DNA of 64,000 nt. Source: Gossypium raimondii (Eukaryota > Streptophyta > Magnoliopsida > Malvales > Malvaceae). Both the position numbers and the translations under genes were made by a program. Positions 1 to 11,343 of this stretch are shown here, piece after piece (the stretch's first letter is position 1; every line of letters starts with the position of its first letter). The notes under the pieces were generated by a model. That model was given only the letters and a program-made list of their open reading frames with translations, had not been told where the DNA came from and did not search any database. The stretch spans positions 2,170,001 through 2,234,000 of the forward strand of contig NC_068565.1 of the NCBI RefSeq assembly GCF_025698545.1, given 5' to 3'.

Positions 1-245
1 AGTGGGTCACATTGGATAGGCGCTCCAATTTCATGTGATTGAATTCAATACACTTTCATTGTTAACCTGTTGAAATTAATTACACATTCCATGTGAAAAG
101 GATATATATATATATATATATTGTTTCGTGAATATAATTTATGAAAGATGAGTATTAATCTCAAGAACTTTCAAATAATTATTTGAAAAAAAAAACTCAA
201 TTAATTTTTTTATATTAAATGAGATAAAAAATATACTTTTTAACA

Positions 246-412
246 TTAATCTCATTATAGGTTCTTATCATATTTGTTGTTACAATGTCTAGAACTATCC
301 ATATAGCCCATTCTCAACTCTTAAATAGGAGGATAACGCACTTCAACACGCTCGAACTTACTTATTCCTGTATTGATAATAATGTTGATGCCAATCGAGC
401 TAACATTCGATC
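246..412 (-). repeat. tRNA-like SINE, copy 1
   Basis: Read on the minus strand this has a box-A-like TTAGCTCGATTGG, a box-B-like GGTTCGAGYG core, then a conserved segment ending near TGATMAGAACCTATAATGAGATT. It matches at least nine other copies in the window. The family is called from the internal Pol III promoter layout and copy number. No host gene is disrupted. Confidence 0.65.
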
Positions 413-1046
413 AAAATCCAATTATTAAAAGAATGGAACTTGTTATTTTATGTAAACTTTAGCTAAAAGGAATATTTTATTTGGAAAATTATGAAGTGTA
501 ATGATTGATTTTTATTATCTTTATTAAAATGTATTTTTATAGAATGTTTAAAATTATAACCCCATTTAAAAACTAACTTCCTTTTAAAAAATTAACTTAA
601 TTTTCTCCTATAATTAAAAAACATCTTTTGACCCTAAAATTTTGTAAATTCTAAATTAAAGATAGTAATCAATGAAAGGGTTTTTCAGTTATCCAAAAAT
701 TTCAGTTCAATATCATAAATCATTACTACAAAAGTCTAATTTAAATTCAAAAAACCCAAAATTGATTTAAGAACATTTTAAACCCTAAAAAACAATTAAC
801 AAAAAAGAAGAAGAAGGTAAAATAACCTTTAGAAATTCTCAATGATATTTAACATCAAATTAGCCAAAATGGCAAAAGCCCCAACAATACTCTTTTCTTC
901 CCACCAACTGATCCACTTTCAAAATAAACTTCTTAACCGCTCCACCTTTCAATTTTACATTATTTCTTCTCTCATAATCCCATGTTTTGATTCATTCAAT
1001 TCTTAGGCTTTACCCTTTTTTCTTTTTGTTTTTCAATCTTCAAACA

Positions 1047-2742
1047 ATGGGGAGAATTGGGTTTGAATCATTATTAGATTCTAAATCACAGTTGGTACTG
1101 GAAATTTGCTCCATTTCAACAACAAACCCCATTGCATGTTCTCACAGGCACCATATCGAACACCTTGTAAAGTCACCTTTCATTGACTGGTATCGTCTCC
1201 TTGGAGTATGTTTTTTCGTTTTTCAGGCTTTTAAATGAATCTTTTGAACATAATATTCAAATTCAACCCTTTTTTTTTCGGGGGGGGGGGGGATTATTTG
1301 ATTTGGTTCATGATCTTTCCTTTGCAGGTTGCAGAAGATGCCGGATCAGAGCTTATCAAAAGGCGTTATCATAAACTTGGTAGGCTTTTTTAATCAATGC
1401 CAGAAATTGAAATTTTTGCATATGTTTTATAACTGATATATATTCGTCATTGTGTTGTTGAAAAAGGGTTGTTTTTGTTTTCTGGTTTTTGTACTTTGCA
1501 GCTTTGCAACTTCATCCTGATAAGAATAAGCATCCAAAAGCTGATGTTGCCTTCAAGCTTGTCTCAGAGGTTAGATTACACTTTCATTGCCTTTTTTCTT
1601 TCTTTATTTCTTTTGGTGGGGTTGTATATTGTTGAAGAAAAATAGAAAGTACCGAAATTGCTAACCTTTCTGATTGCATTGTGGGTCGTGTTTATCGTAA
1701 TTATGGATTTAACGAATATTATCACAATCAATTATAATAACTAGAAATAAAAAATATCAAAACCTAAGGTAATCTATTTAAAATTCTTTGGATTATTTAA
1801 TATTGAGTTAATTTTGAATTCGAATTATTTCCGGTCTAAGCCGGTTAACGTTTTGGCTTGGGGCTTTGAAATGAGGTCTTGCTCATTTTAGGTTAGTATT
1901 GTTTGAAGTTTAGGATGGATAATTTATGATAAAAATTGAGCTAAACTGATTCAAATTTTCGAGTTCCAAGCAGAATCAATCGTCCAATTAAACCTAATCA
2001 AGGGCACATTTTTTAGAACTAAAATGTAATTTTATTACTGTTTTATATGGATGAAATCATAATTATATCATTCTTGAAGGGCTAAAATGCAGTTTCACCA
2101 TATTTAAACTTGTAATTTTACGAAATTTCCCATGTAGGGGAGAGCAAGGCACCCTTTCCACCCCTGGTCATGGGAATAATGAAAAACAGTGTTTTGTTGC
2201 AGGCATATTCATGTCTTTCAGACAATGTAAAGAGAAGAGCATTCAACTCAGAGAGGTGGAAACACGTCTGCACTGAATGCAGCAACAACAACCCACATCC
2301 CAATCCCAATCCATTGATCAATAACACACAAAACCCATCAAAACCCAAGTCTCAACAACACCCAATAAACAGTTCAAAACCTGGGAAATCACTGCAAATC
2401 TTGACAGATATAAGGAGCAGATTGAAAGAGGAAATAAGGGTAATAGAACACTGCTTGAAAGTTAATTCCAGGAAGGAATCCCCAGTGTTCAACCCATCAA
2501 ACAACCATCATTGTCATAATGGGATTAAACATAGGATTCAAAGAGAGACCCCTATTTTTGAACCTTCAGAGTATGCATTTCATGGCTACCCACACCTGAG
2601 GAGTGAGGTTTATAGGGAAAGTGATAGGTTTAGGCACTTGAAAAGAGGGAGTTTGAAGGGAAAGAGAGGGAGTTATGGTACCCCAATCTTTGAACCAGTG
2701 AAAGGGAGATTTGGGGATGTTTTTAAGACCCAAATTTGTTAG
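1047..2742 (+). CDS. DnaJ (J-domain) protein, four exons
   Basis: Exons 1047-1205, 1328-1379, 1502-1569 and 2203-2742 join in frame with GT/AG borders to give about 272 residues. Exon 1 supplies DWYRLLG and exon 2 VAEDAGSELIKRRYHKL. Exon 3 supplies LQLHPDKNKHPKADVAFKLV, which holds the HPD motif that stimulates Hsp70 ATPase, and exon 4 opens AYSCLSDNVKRRAF. This is a full J domain at about residues 45-115. It is followed by a basic, Asn/Pro/Ser-rich tail with no Gly/Phe or zinc-finger region, so it is a type C (class III) J protein. The start at 1047 was preferred to an upstream in-frame ATG at 987 because DnaJ proteins of this plant group commonly begin close to MGRIG-type sequence, and the stretch 987-1046 reads as a pyrimidine-rich leader. 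The tail repeats a TPIFEP-like motif (SPVFNP, TPIFEP, TPIFEP). Client and compartment are unknown. Confidence 0.85.
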
Positions 2743-2799
2743 GGTTTCATTTATGGATCTTTCATTCTTTTAGCATTAAAATTTAGATTGCTTTTTTGG

Positions 2800-3118
2800 G
2801 TTTTGAAAGGAATTTTGGTTTTTGAGGCATTTGTGAAAAATTTGACTTTAAGGTTTAATTTAGTGTTTGAGATTTTTTTTTTCAATTTGGTACTTAAGTT
2901 TTTTGTTCTTAAATCAAATGATATCATATAGTTCAATGAATATTTGGCACGTGCCCTCTAATAAAAAAACATATAAGTATTTAATTGGGATAAAGAAAAA
3001 AAACTTCCAAGTACAAAATTGAAACCTTTAAGCCAAATTCAGGTACGATAAAAATTTGAAGTATCGACTTGAAAAAATTCAAATGCCAAAGTAAAGTATC
3101 AAATAATATATTAACCCA
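2800..3118. repeat. Foldback (inverted-repeat) element, type 'TTTGGTACTT'
   Basis: The left arm (around 2860-2910, TTTGGTACTTAAGTTTTT) is complementary to the right arm (around 3015-3118, ending ATATTAACCCA). A second copy lies at 59700-59943. It is short and AT-rich with no coding capacity, as expected of a MITE. Boundaries are approximate. It sits directly downstream of the DnaJ gene and may contribute its 3' end. Confidence 0.5.
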
Positions 3119-3395
3119 AAAATATGTATTTTAAACACATCAATTTTTTTATTGAAATTTGTATGTATTTTGTAAATTTATTACTGAATATTGTTTTAAA
3201 ATTATAAGTATTTTTAAATTATATGTAATATATAAAATATATTTATAAATAAATTGAATCAATTATATAAAATATTTATTTTATTAAAAATATAAAATGC
3301 TCATTAATAAAAATTCATTATTTAATAAATTTTAAATAAACAAGAAAAATTTATATCATATATGTAATTTTTCATTTTTATAAAAAAATTAAGGG

Positions 3396-4140
3396 TTTGT
3401 TTGGACAACACAAAGTAATTGAATGAAAATGTAATTATCGCTCTCTTGTAATTACAAAGAATTGTAATTTTCTAGGCGTGTTTGGTGATGAATGTAATTA
3501 CATTGTAATTCATTATGTCATGTTTGATAGTACACATTGTAATTACATAGTAATTTATAATTTTAAAAATATTAATTACTATAAAAAGTATTAATATGAT
3601 AAAATAATTTCTAAACAAGTAACAAAATTAGAATCAAGTCATCATATGTGTTATGTTAGTGTAAAAAAATTAATAATACGATTACTAATACAAATAGAAA
3701 GAAAAATAAACATTATATGTAATTTTATCTAATTGTTTGATGCATATTTATTAGATTATTTCCTCTTTAATATTTAACATATTCTCCTTATTATCGGTTG
3801 TCGATCTTTAACTGAATTTATCATAATCTAAATTTGAATTTATGTAATTAATATTATCAAGTCCATATGCTTTTCTCAAGTATAAATCATCTCAATTCCA
3901 CCTCGACCAATTTAAAATTTCACTAACAATAACAATTTTTAATTATATAAATAAAATTAAAAATATTATATGTACCATTTATCTAATTTTTATTTTAAAA
4001 AATACTAATTAAAGGCCCATCATGAATTTTTTAAAATCCATTTGTATAATTTAAAATTACACTATCAAATTATAACTTTTAAATAAAAAAATTAACAATG
4101 AAAGAATTAAAATATTTTTAAAAATAAATAAAAAGTAGGC
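3396..4140. repeat. Low-complexity TGTAATTAC-rich MITE-like region
   Basis: The block opens GGGTTTGTTTGGACAAC and holds many copies of TGTAATTAC/GTAATTACA in both orientations around 3430-3560, followed by very AT-rich DNA. No reading frame with family features is visible. The repeated short motif in both orientations suggests a subterminal-repeat MITE, but clean ends and a target duplication were not found. Confidence 0.35.
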
Positions 4141-4179
4141 ATATTAATGTTTTTTCTTTTTGTTTGTCTTGGTATGGTT

Positions 4180-4262
4180 GATGGGACCCACGACACGTCA
4201 CATTATACTACTTGCCTCTCTGCTGACGTGGAAACCTATAAAGTGGTGCTGTGGGTCCCATC
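4180..4262. promoter_or_regulatory. Symmetric hairpin module with paired ACGT boxes
   Basis: A perfect 12-bp inverted repeat, GATGGGACCCAC (4180-4191) and GTGGGTCCCATC (4251-4262), encloses a second perfect inverted pair, CACGTCA (4194-4200) and TGACGTG (4224-4230). CACGTCA/TGACGTG are ACGT-core sites of the kind bound by plant bZIP factors. A CTATAAA box lies at about 4236. No gene start is recognisable directly downstream, so it may be a remnant promoter or a tiny mobile element. Confidence 0.4.
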
Positions 4263-5255
4263 CTCACCTCAAAGGTGGGTTCCCTAACTCTTGTATCAGT
4301 TTTGGTTGTAACGTGTGTTAAGCAACTGCAACTCAACCCATGTTGTCTTGCATTAGATAAGCAACTGAATCCACATTCTCTTGCATTAAGAAGAATGTTG
4401 ATGTCAATCAAAATTTATAAAATTATAAAATTCGGCTCAACTAATTTTTAGTTTCATTCAATTAATATGTATTAATTCACAAACTAATTAACTTTTTAAC
4501 TTATTTATAATAAGTGTACCGATTAATTTTTAGCTCAGCCAACCTGATCTGATTCTAAACTCATCAAACAAAATTCATTACACCATTAGGTATGGAATAA
4601 GATAATATTTTGGATGTTTTGGAGTTGCTTAAAACATGCCATAAATCTCGGTACTCTTTAAAATTTAGAAGTTAATTTATATATTTTTATTTTAGAAATT
4701 TAATTTATTTATTTTTAGATTTCAAAATTTATATTCAATTATTAACACTGTTAATTTTAAAAGTGTTAACAATTACACTTAAATTTTAACATCTAGAAAG
4801 TAGGACTAAATTTGGAAAAATAAAAGTATAAAAACTAAATTTAAAATTTTCAAAAGTACAGGGGCTATGGCATACTTTAACCTTCGGGGTTTGTTATTAT
4901 ACTTTATAAACGTGAGCTGGATCCACACTTCTAGGACTGACCCACATTTGAACAAAAAATTATTTAAATAAATTAAAAATGATAAAAAATAATTAAAAAA
5001 AAAAAAGCTTCAATGGACTTCAACTTGAATGAATCTCCATAAAAAAAAGGAAAAAAAAACACAATTTCCCTTCGATTTTTACCTTATCATAACTTCGGTT
5101 TCTTTGAATTTTCAACCCTGGGTATCAAGTATCGATCTCTTTTTTATGCTTAGTGAGTCCAGTTCAACTTTAGACATGTGAAACCCAGAATCTTTAGTGC
5201 AAAATTTCTCGTTTTTCTGGGTTTTGGATCGGGGTTTTTTTTTTCTTTTCAAGTG

Positions 5256-8200
5256 ATGAAAAATTCAAGTGGTGGAAAAGGATCCATGTCGACTGCTAGT
5301 TCAATTACTACTTGGAAAGCAGGAGATGTAGTTCCAGTTCCAGATCAGTTCCCTGCTGGTTTGCGTGTGCTTGTTGTTGATGATGATCCAACATGTCTCA
5401 TAATCTTGGAAAAAATGCTAAGAAATTGTTCATATGATGGTACAATCACAATTTTCTTCCTTGGGTTTTCTTTAATTCTTCATTTTGATCACTAATTTCA
5501 GTGTTTAAGATAGTAATTTTGTTGTTTCTGTTTTAGGTTTTCAATAAATTTTTTTTGGCTTGTATCGATTTTGTTTGTGGGTACATATAGTGGGGCGAAA
5601 AGGAATTGATCTTTGTTTCTTGGATTTTGGGAAATTATGAAACTTTATAATGCTTTCTGCTAATTTGCTTGAAGTATTTCATTAGCTATAAAGGCCTGTT
5701 TTGCTTTGATTTGTGCATATATATATATATATATATATATGTAAAACATAGGGAGTTCCTTTGGAGCTAAGAGGTTGATATTCTAGTAATTTGATGGATG
5801 ATTGGTTGATTTGTGATTGTTCATTTTCCAGTTACCAAATGCAATCGAGCCGAGACCGCATTATTGAAGCTACGCGAGAACAGAAACGGGTTCGATATCG
5901 TTATCAGCGATGTCCATATGCCAGACATGGATGGATTCAAACTTCTCGAGCATATTGGTTTGGAGATGGATCTCCCTGTCATCAGTAAGCACTCTTTATC
6001 ATAAATGTTTGTCATGGATTTACTCACCGTGAATTAACGATTTACTCGGGCTTGGATTTCGTTATGGCCTCATGTTCGACTTGTATTTTCTGCAGTGATG
6101 TCGGCGGATGATGGAAAAGATGTTGTCATGAAAGGTGTTACACACGGTGCCTGCGATTACCTAATCAAACCAGTTCGAATTGAGGCACTGAAGAACATAT
6201 GGCAACATGTGGTTCGGAAGAGGAAGAATGAGTGGAAAGACTTGGAGCAGTCGGGAAGTGTAGAAGAAGGAGATCGGCAGCCAAAACAATCTGAAGACGC
6301 AGATTACTCATCCTCGGTTAATGAAGGAAATTGGAAAAGCTCGAAAAAGAGGAAGGATGATGAAGATGAAACTGAGGATAGAGATGATACATCCACGCTA
6401 AAGAAGCCGAGGGTTGTTTGGTCCGTTGAGCTCCATCAACAGTTCGTTGCAGCTGTTAATCAACTAGGCATCGACAGTATGAGCCTTTTACCCATTTCTT
6501 TTATGAAATTACTATATATGTTAAAACCTTATAGTCATAGTGTTTATTTTCCAAAAACCGGTGAAACTCCCTTGTGCTTTTACACTATGTTATTCAGTCT
6601 GGGGTCTGAGTGTCGGATTCAGTTATGCTCAGTTTTGGCAAATAACTTGAGGATTTGAGTTGAAGCGTGTTTCCTTGGTTAGCGTGTTTCCTTGGTTAGC
6701 GTGTTTCCTTGGTTAGGGATATTTCAATATCGATGTTGTATTACATTGTTGTTTATATAAGCTCATGATTTCGGATAAAATTATGTTACTTTTGCCAAAA
6801 GAATCGAGTATTAAGTCCTTGTTTATGGTTGAAATATGTTTTCGACCACAACTATTTGCCTGTTGATTTTTTTTTGTTTCTCTTCGTTGACATTTGCTGA
6901 CGTTTTATCTTTTACTTCAGAGGCTGTCCCGAAGAAAATTTTGGAGTTGATGAACGTTCCTGGCCTTACCCGAGAAAATGTTGCTAGCCATCTTCAGGTA
7001 CAGTACATGTTCACTAAATATACAAACTTCTTACTAGCCTAGATTTGCATCTAATAAATATACAAACTTCTTACTTGCCTAGATTTGCATCTGATAAATA
7101 GTTCTCGGAAATCAAAATTATGTTTTATTCACTAATGATAATTGTTTCGTTGTCATGTGATCAGAAATATCGGTTGTATCTTAGAAGGCTGAGTGGGGTA
7201 TCACCACACTCATGTAATCCGAATAATTCTTTTATGAACCCCCAAGATGAAACTTTCGGTCCGCTGTCTTCAGTCCATGGGCTCGATCTGCAAACGCTTA
7301 CTGCCACTGGTCAACTTCCTGCACAATGTCTTGCCACACTCCAAGCAGCTGTGCTCGGTCGGTCAACTGCTAAATCGAGCATACCTATGCCCCTTGTTAA
7401 TCAAAGAAACATTTTTAGTTTTGAAAATCCAAAGTTGAGATTTGGAGAAGGGCAGCAACAACATGTGAACAATAATAATAAGCAAGTAAATTTACTTCAT
7501 GGAATTCCAACAACAATGGAGTCAAAGCAGCTTACCAGCTTGCGCCGCACCTCACAATCGATAGGAAACGTAAGTATGCAAGTTGCTCCCCACGGTGCAC
7601 AAAGCAGTCAAAACAACTCATCATTGATCGAGATGGGTCAGCCATTGTCGAGAGTCCAGATACTGAACGATTCAACTGTTCCATTATCTGTGGGGCAGCC
7701 TATAGTACCAAATGGAATTGCTGCAAATGTCTCTACACGAAATGGGATTCCAGAAAATATCCGAGCCCCTGGTTATAATCTGGTTTCACAGACCTCTTCG
7801 ATATTGAATTTCCCCATGAATCATGCTTCCGAACTACCTGTTGATTCTTTCTCCCTCAGAAGTACACCGGGAATGTCTGATCACACATCGAAAGGTGCTT
7901 TTCACGAAGATTTTAACTCAGAAATTAAAGGATCAGGGGGATTCTTGCCTACTTACGATGTATTTAATGACTATCAATATAAATCCCAAAATTGGGAGCT
8001 ACAGAATGCAGGCATGATATTAGAAGACTCTCAGCATTCAAACTCTCTTCAAGGCAACCTTGATCTCGCGCAATCGGTTTTAGTTCAACAAGGATTTCCT
8101 TCGGGCCAAATAAATGGACAAAACAGGAGTGTACCCATTGTAAGCAAGGCGATGTTCTCAGCCGGAGATAGTACAGAACCTGGGAATCTGCTAAATGTCA

Positions 8201-8482
8201 ATCATCATCTCAACACAATTCGTGCTGAAAATACGGTTCGGGTCAAGTCCGGGAGTGTTGCAGATGGGAATCCTTCCAATCTATTTGCCGATCACTTCGG
8301 ACAAGAGGATCTCATGATTGCTCTTCTGAAACAGGTTGGTTTTTTTATTCTCTTTTATTCACTTATCAATGGGAATATTCATTTATACATACAATTTGAT
8401 TTTCTGACAGCAACAAGGCATCGCACCAGCCGAAAACGAGTTCGATTTCGATGGGTATTCCTTGGATAATATCCCAGTGTAG
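5256..8482 (+). CDS. Type-B two-component response regulator, ARR1/ARR2-like
   Basis: Six exons (5256-5439, 5832-5984, 6096-6476, 6921-6997, 7165-8334, 8411-8482) splice in frame to about 678 residues. The receiver domain runs from about residue 33 ([12 protein letters not shown]) through [12 protein letters not shown], which carries the phospho-acceptor Asp, to [15 protein letters not shown] Lys/Glu-rich acidic linker follows. Next comes the GARP (Myb-like) DNA-binding domain, [20 protein letters not shown] to [20 protein letters not shown]. The long Gln/Asn/Ser-rich C-terminus is an activation region. It ends [33 protein letters not shown], the conserved type-B tail. Known role of the family: nuclear transcription factors activated by His-to-Asp phosphorelay in cytokinin signalling. 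The start was chosen at MKNSSGG because the adjacent paralogue also begins at the equivalent point. The neighbour at 11344 is a tandem duplicate. Confidence 0.95.
6665..6715 (+). repeat. 17-bp tandem triplication in intron 3
   Basis: The unit GCGTGTTTCCTTGGTTA occurs three times head to tail without a mismatch (6665-6681, 6682-6698, 6699-6715), inside intron 3 of the type-B response regulator. Perfect identity implies recent slippage. Confidence 0.9.
7015..7100 (+). repeat. Short direct duplication in intron 4
   Basis: A segment of roughly 45 bp (AATATACAAACTTCTTACTAGCC then AGATTTGCATCTAATAAAT) occurs twice in succession inside intron 4 of the type-B response regulator, with one or two differences. 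It lies between exon 4 and the exon that begins KYRLYL and does not touch the splice sites. Confidence 0.75.
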
Positions 8483-8569
8483 GTGATCTCCTATCGCACT
8501 ACACCATTATATGATGTACATAATATCTCTTCTGAAATCAATGACTGGGACCTCAAGTTCATGTTTCTT

Positions 8570-8677
8570 CAAGAAACTGGATTTGCTTCGCTCCAAGAAC
8601 TGCATCAAGAAACTGGATTTGCTTCGCTCCAAGAACCGCATCAAGAAACTGGATTTGCTTCGCTCCAAGAACTGCAT
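8570..8677 (+). repeat. 36-bp tandem triplication in the 3' UTR
   Basis: Three head-to-tail 36-bp units (8570-8605, 8606-8641, 8642-8677), each starting CAAGAAACTGGATTTG, differ by a single base. They lie about 90 bp after the stop codon of the response regulator. The unit length is a multiple of three and lacks stops in several frames, which creates spurious open frames on both strands. Confidence 0.9.
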
Positions 8678-9112
8678 CATCGTTTGCAAATGTCATGCTC
8701 TGCCAGTTTCTTTTGAACATAACAGGATCTGATGAATGGATAATCAAGACGGATGAGTAACCTTAGGAAGATCATGCTGGTGCATGATATGCTAAGGAAT
8801 TTCGGTCGAAAATTTTTATCGTTTTCAGTAACCAAATCCGGCTTGACTGACTAATTTTTAGGGTGATTTTTGATGTTGTCCAGCAGCATTCCAAGTTGTG
8901 GAGGACCATTTTTAAACAGGGCCACTTGTAGGCTTTCTACATGAAATTTGCTGCCTTTTTCTTCTTGAATTGATTTGTGATGTACATATATATTTACTCT
9001 AGACATAAGTCTGGGCATTGAATTCTGGTAAATTTTCATTGTATCTGTATTTATCATTTGATTTTTATATAAAACTGGTTATTGAACCCGTGATGCGAGG
9101 TTGAATTTTTTT

Positions 9113-9585
9113 TTTGGCATAATTATTTTTGCCTTTAACTTTACAAAAAAAGAGTCATTTTAATCACTCATTTAATTTTTTGTTTCTTTTAGTCCTTAAA
9201 ATTACATTGATTGTTAAATCATCTCAAAATAGATGGAAAAGTTAACCTCTGTTAACTTTGTTAATGTGGCATCTATATGGTAGTCCATGCGTATGGCGTA
9301 TCAATAGTTAATTTTTTTAAAAAATTAAAAAAACATTTTTATATAAGTATTATACTTTTTTAATGGTTTTTTAATAATTTTTGAATTTTAAAAATTAATT
9401 AATTGCTGATATCGCATTCATGTGTATGTCATGTTAGCAAAGTTAACAGACGTTAACATTTTCATCCATTTTTAGGTGATTTGATAAACAACACAAGTTT
9501 AAGGGTTAAAAGAGGTAAAAAATTAAATGGAGTGCTAAAATGATTTTTTTTACAAAGTTGGAGGGCCAAATAAGATATTATACCA
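9113..9585. repeat. Foldback MITE
   Basis: The left arm (TGGCATAATTATTTTTGCC..., 9113 to about 9200) is complementary to the right arm (about 9500-9585, ending GGGCCAAATAAGATATTATACCA). Both arms carry a 'TCATTTTAR-CACTCCATTTAAT'-like block. The interior is AT-rich and non-coding. Confidence 0.65.
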
Positions 9586-9608
9586 TTTTTTGTATGGATA
9601 GAAAAGTC

Positions 9609-9944
9609 TTGGTAAAAATCTTTTTGTCACTCTCAATTTTGATATTAAGCAAATTGTTCTAAAAAATAAGAGCAATTTAATCTCTGTTAATTTTAAAAGT
9701 GAGCAATTAAGTACAATTAATTTAACTTGTAATATTTACAAATTTTGCTAATATTTACAAAAAATATGTAAAAATTGAGGACTAAATTTAGTATTATACT
9801 AATTAAAATTATATATTACGTTGTGATTGACTGTCTTGAGTCATTGAATTTTAAAATTTATAGGGATTAAATTGTTTCGATTTTAAGAGGGATAAATTTA
9901 TTTAATATCAAAATGGAAAGAGACTATAAATGTGTTTCTACCAA
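9609..9944. repeat. Foldback MITE, 'TTGGTAAAAA' type, copy 1
   Basis: It starts TTGGTAAAAATC and ends TTTCTACCAA. The arms contain TTTTGATATTAAGCAAATTG and its near complement. The same family recurs at 14153-14612. Non-coding. Confidence 0.6.
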
Positions 9945-10033
9945 AAGTTCTTTTAGACAATAAAATTGTATATGGAAGTTATTTATATTTTTTTATTAGA
10001 GGTTGTATCTAAATAATGCATTATTAAAATAAA

Positions 10034-10190
10034 ATGGTAAATTACAAAATAGTCATTAAACTATGCTTTTGATTATGTTTTAGTCATGTTTTTCTTTTTC
10101 ATTTAGTCACTCAACTTTTCAAAATTAATTATTTTAGTCACTCTCTCATTGTTGCCACTAGATGAGTGATGAAAGCTGATGTGAGCTTTT
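10034..10190. repeat. Single arm of a foldback element ('TAGTCATTAAACTAT' type)
   Basis: The sequence GGTAAATTACAAAATAGTC... TTAGTCACTC resembles the left arm of the large element at 57551-58804. No matching right arm is found nearby, so this is probably a truncated or rearranged copy. Confidence 0.4.
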
Positions 10191-10194
10191 TTTT

Positions 10195-11150
10195 TTGGTG
10201 TAATAACCAATTTTAACACTTCAATGTTTACACATTCTATTAATTTGATTCTATATCTTAAAAATAACAAATTTAGCCCTCAATATTTATAAAATTTGTC
10301 ATTTTAATTCAATTCTAAAAATCAATAAATTTAACCTTTGAAATTTACAAAATCTATCAATTTAGTTCCAATTTTAAAATTTCAAAATAAGAGAGAATAA
10401 TTTAAAATATTCATTTATTTATTTTTTTACTTTAACAATGACATGTTAGGATAATAATGCACATTTTCTCTTTTTCTATCTTGAAGGAATTTTTTTAGAA
10501 TAATAAACCCTTTGAATCGGTAGCGATTCGGATGTTTTAATGGTGTTCGATTAACTCGAGTACATAGTGACACGTTTTTGTTATTTGATTGTTAAAAATA
10601 AAAAAATCTTTAAGACACTTTTTGTATTACTTTAACGCTTTCTATCCTAATAATTCAAACAAAATTTCTCTTCCTTCAACTTTTTCACATGTAGGTTTTT
10701 TTATTAGCCTAATAATAAATTTAATTTTTTAATGTTTACGCATTTTATCAATTTAATTCTAAATATTCAAAAAATCAATAAATTTAATTTCTCAATATTT
10801 ACAAAATTTGTTTATTTAGTTTAAATTCTAAAAAATTCAAAAATTAAAAAAAAATCATTTTTTTACTTTAACAATAACATGTTAGGATAATAATGCACAT
10901 TTTGTCTTTTTCCATTTTGAATGAATCTTTTTCGGAATAATAAAGTTCATCGAATCAGTAGTGATTCAGACCTTTTTAAAAGCGCCACGTTTTGTCAAAA
11001 TTAGCGGTGCTCGATTAACTCAAGTACATAGTGATACGGTTTGAGTATTTAATTATTAAAAAAACAAATCTTTTAAGGCACTTTTTTGTAATATTTTAAC
11101 GCTTTCTATGCTAATAATTCAAACAAAATCTTTCTTCCTTTTTCACCTTT
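10195..11150 (+). repeat. Tandem duplication of a ~480-bp promoter-side block
   Basis: Two diverged copies lie head to tail, about 10195-10695 and 10696-11150. Shared landmarks are ACATGTTAGGATAATAATGC (10441 and 10878), TTCGATTAACTCGAGTACATAG versus TGCTCGATTAACTCAAGTACATAG, and TAACGCTTTCTAT.CTAATAATTCAAAC (10631 and 11098). The second copy abuts the 5' leader of the receiver-only response regulator that starts at 11344. Confidence 0.75.
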
Positions 11151-11343
11151 ATATCTCTCAACTCTGGCTTTTGTTTTTCAACACGGTATCAATAAAAAAT
11201 CTTTCTTTCATAATTTATTCTCTCTTTTCTTTTCTTTTTTTGTTCATAAATTATTATTGTAATCGCTTAGTGAGTTCAAATTTAAGCATGTGTAAAAGGC
11301 AGTAGCATCTTCATATAGCATTTTTCCCCCTTTTTTTAAACAG

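Noticed and set aside
103-121. (TA)n tracts here and at 5720, 18945, 19448, 55038 and 56759
   Set aside because: Ordinary microsatellites in AT-rich plant DNA with no special context.
1280-1292. Run of 13 G in intron 1 of the DnaJ gene
   Set aside because: Homopolymer in an intron; length may be a sequencing or assembly artefact. The same holds for the C13/A run at 47102-47129.
8570-8677. Possible CRISPR-like or protein-coding repeat array
   Set aside because: There are no spacers, and only three directly abutting units in a plant 3' UTR.
8483-8716. 77-codon frame with ETGFASLQELHQ-like repeats after the response regulator stop
   Set aside because: It lies in the 3' UTR and is produced by the 36-bp tandem units. 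Several frames on both strands are open over the same stretch. The nearby INDWDL resemblance to the ARR2 C-terminal region is too short to matter.
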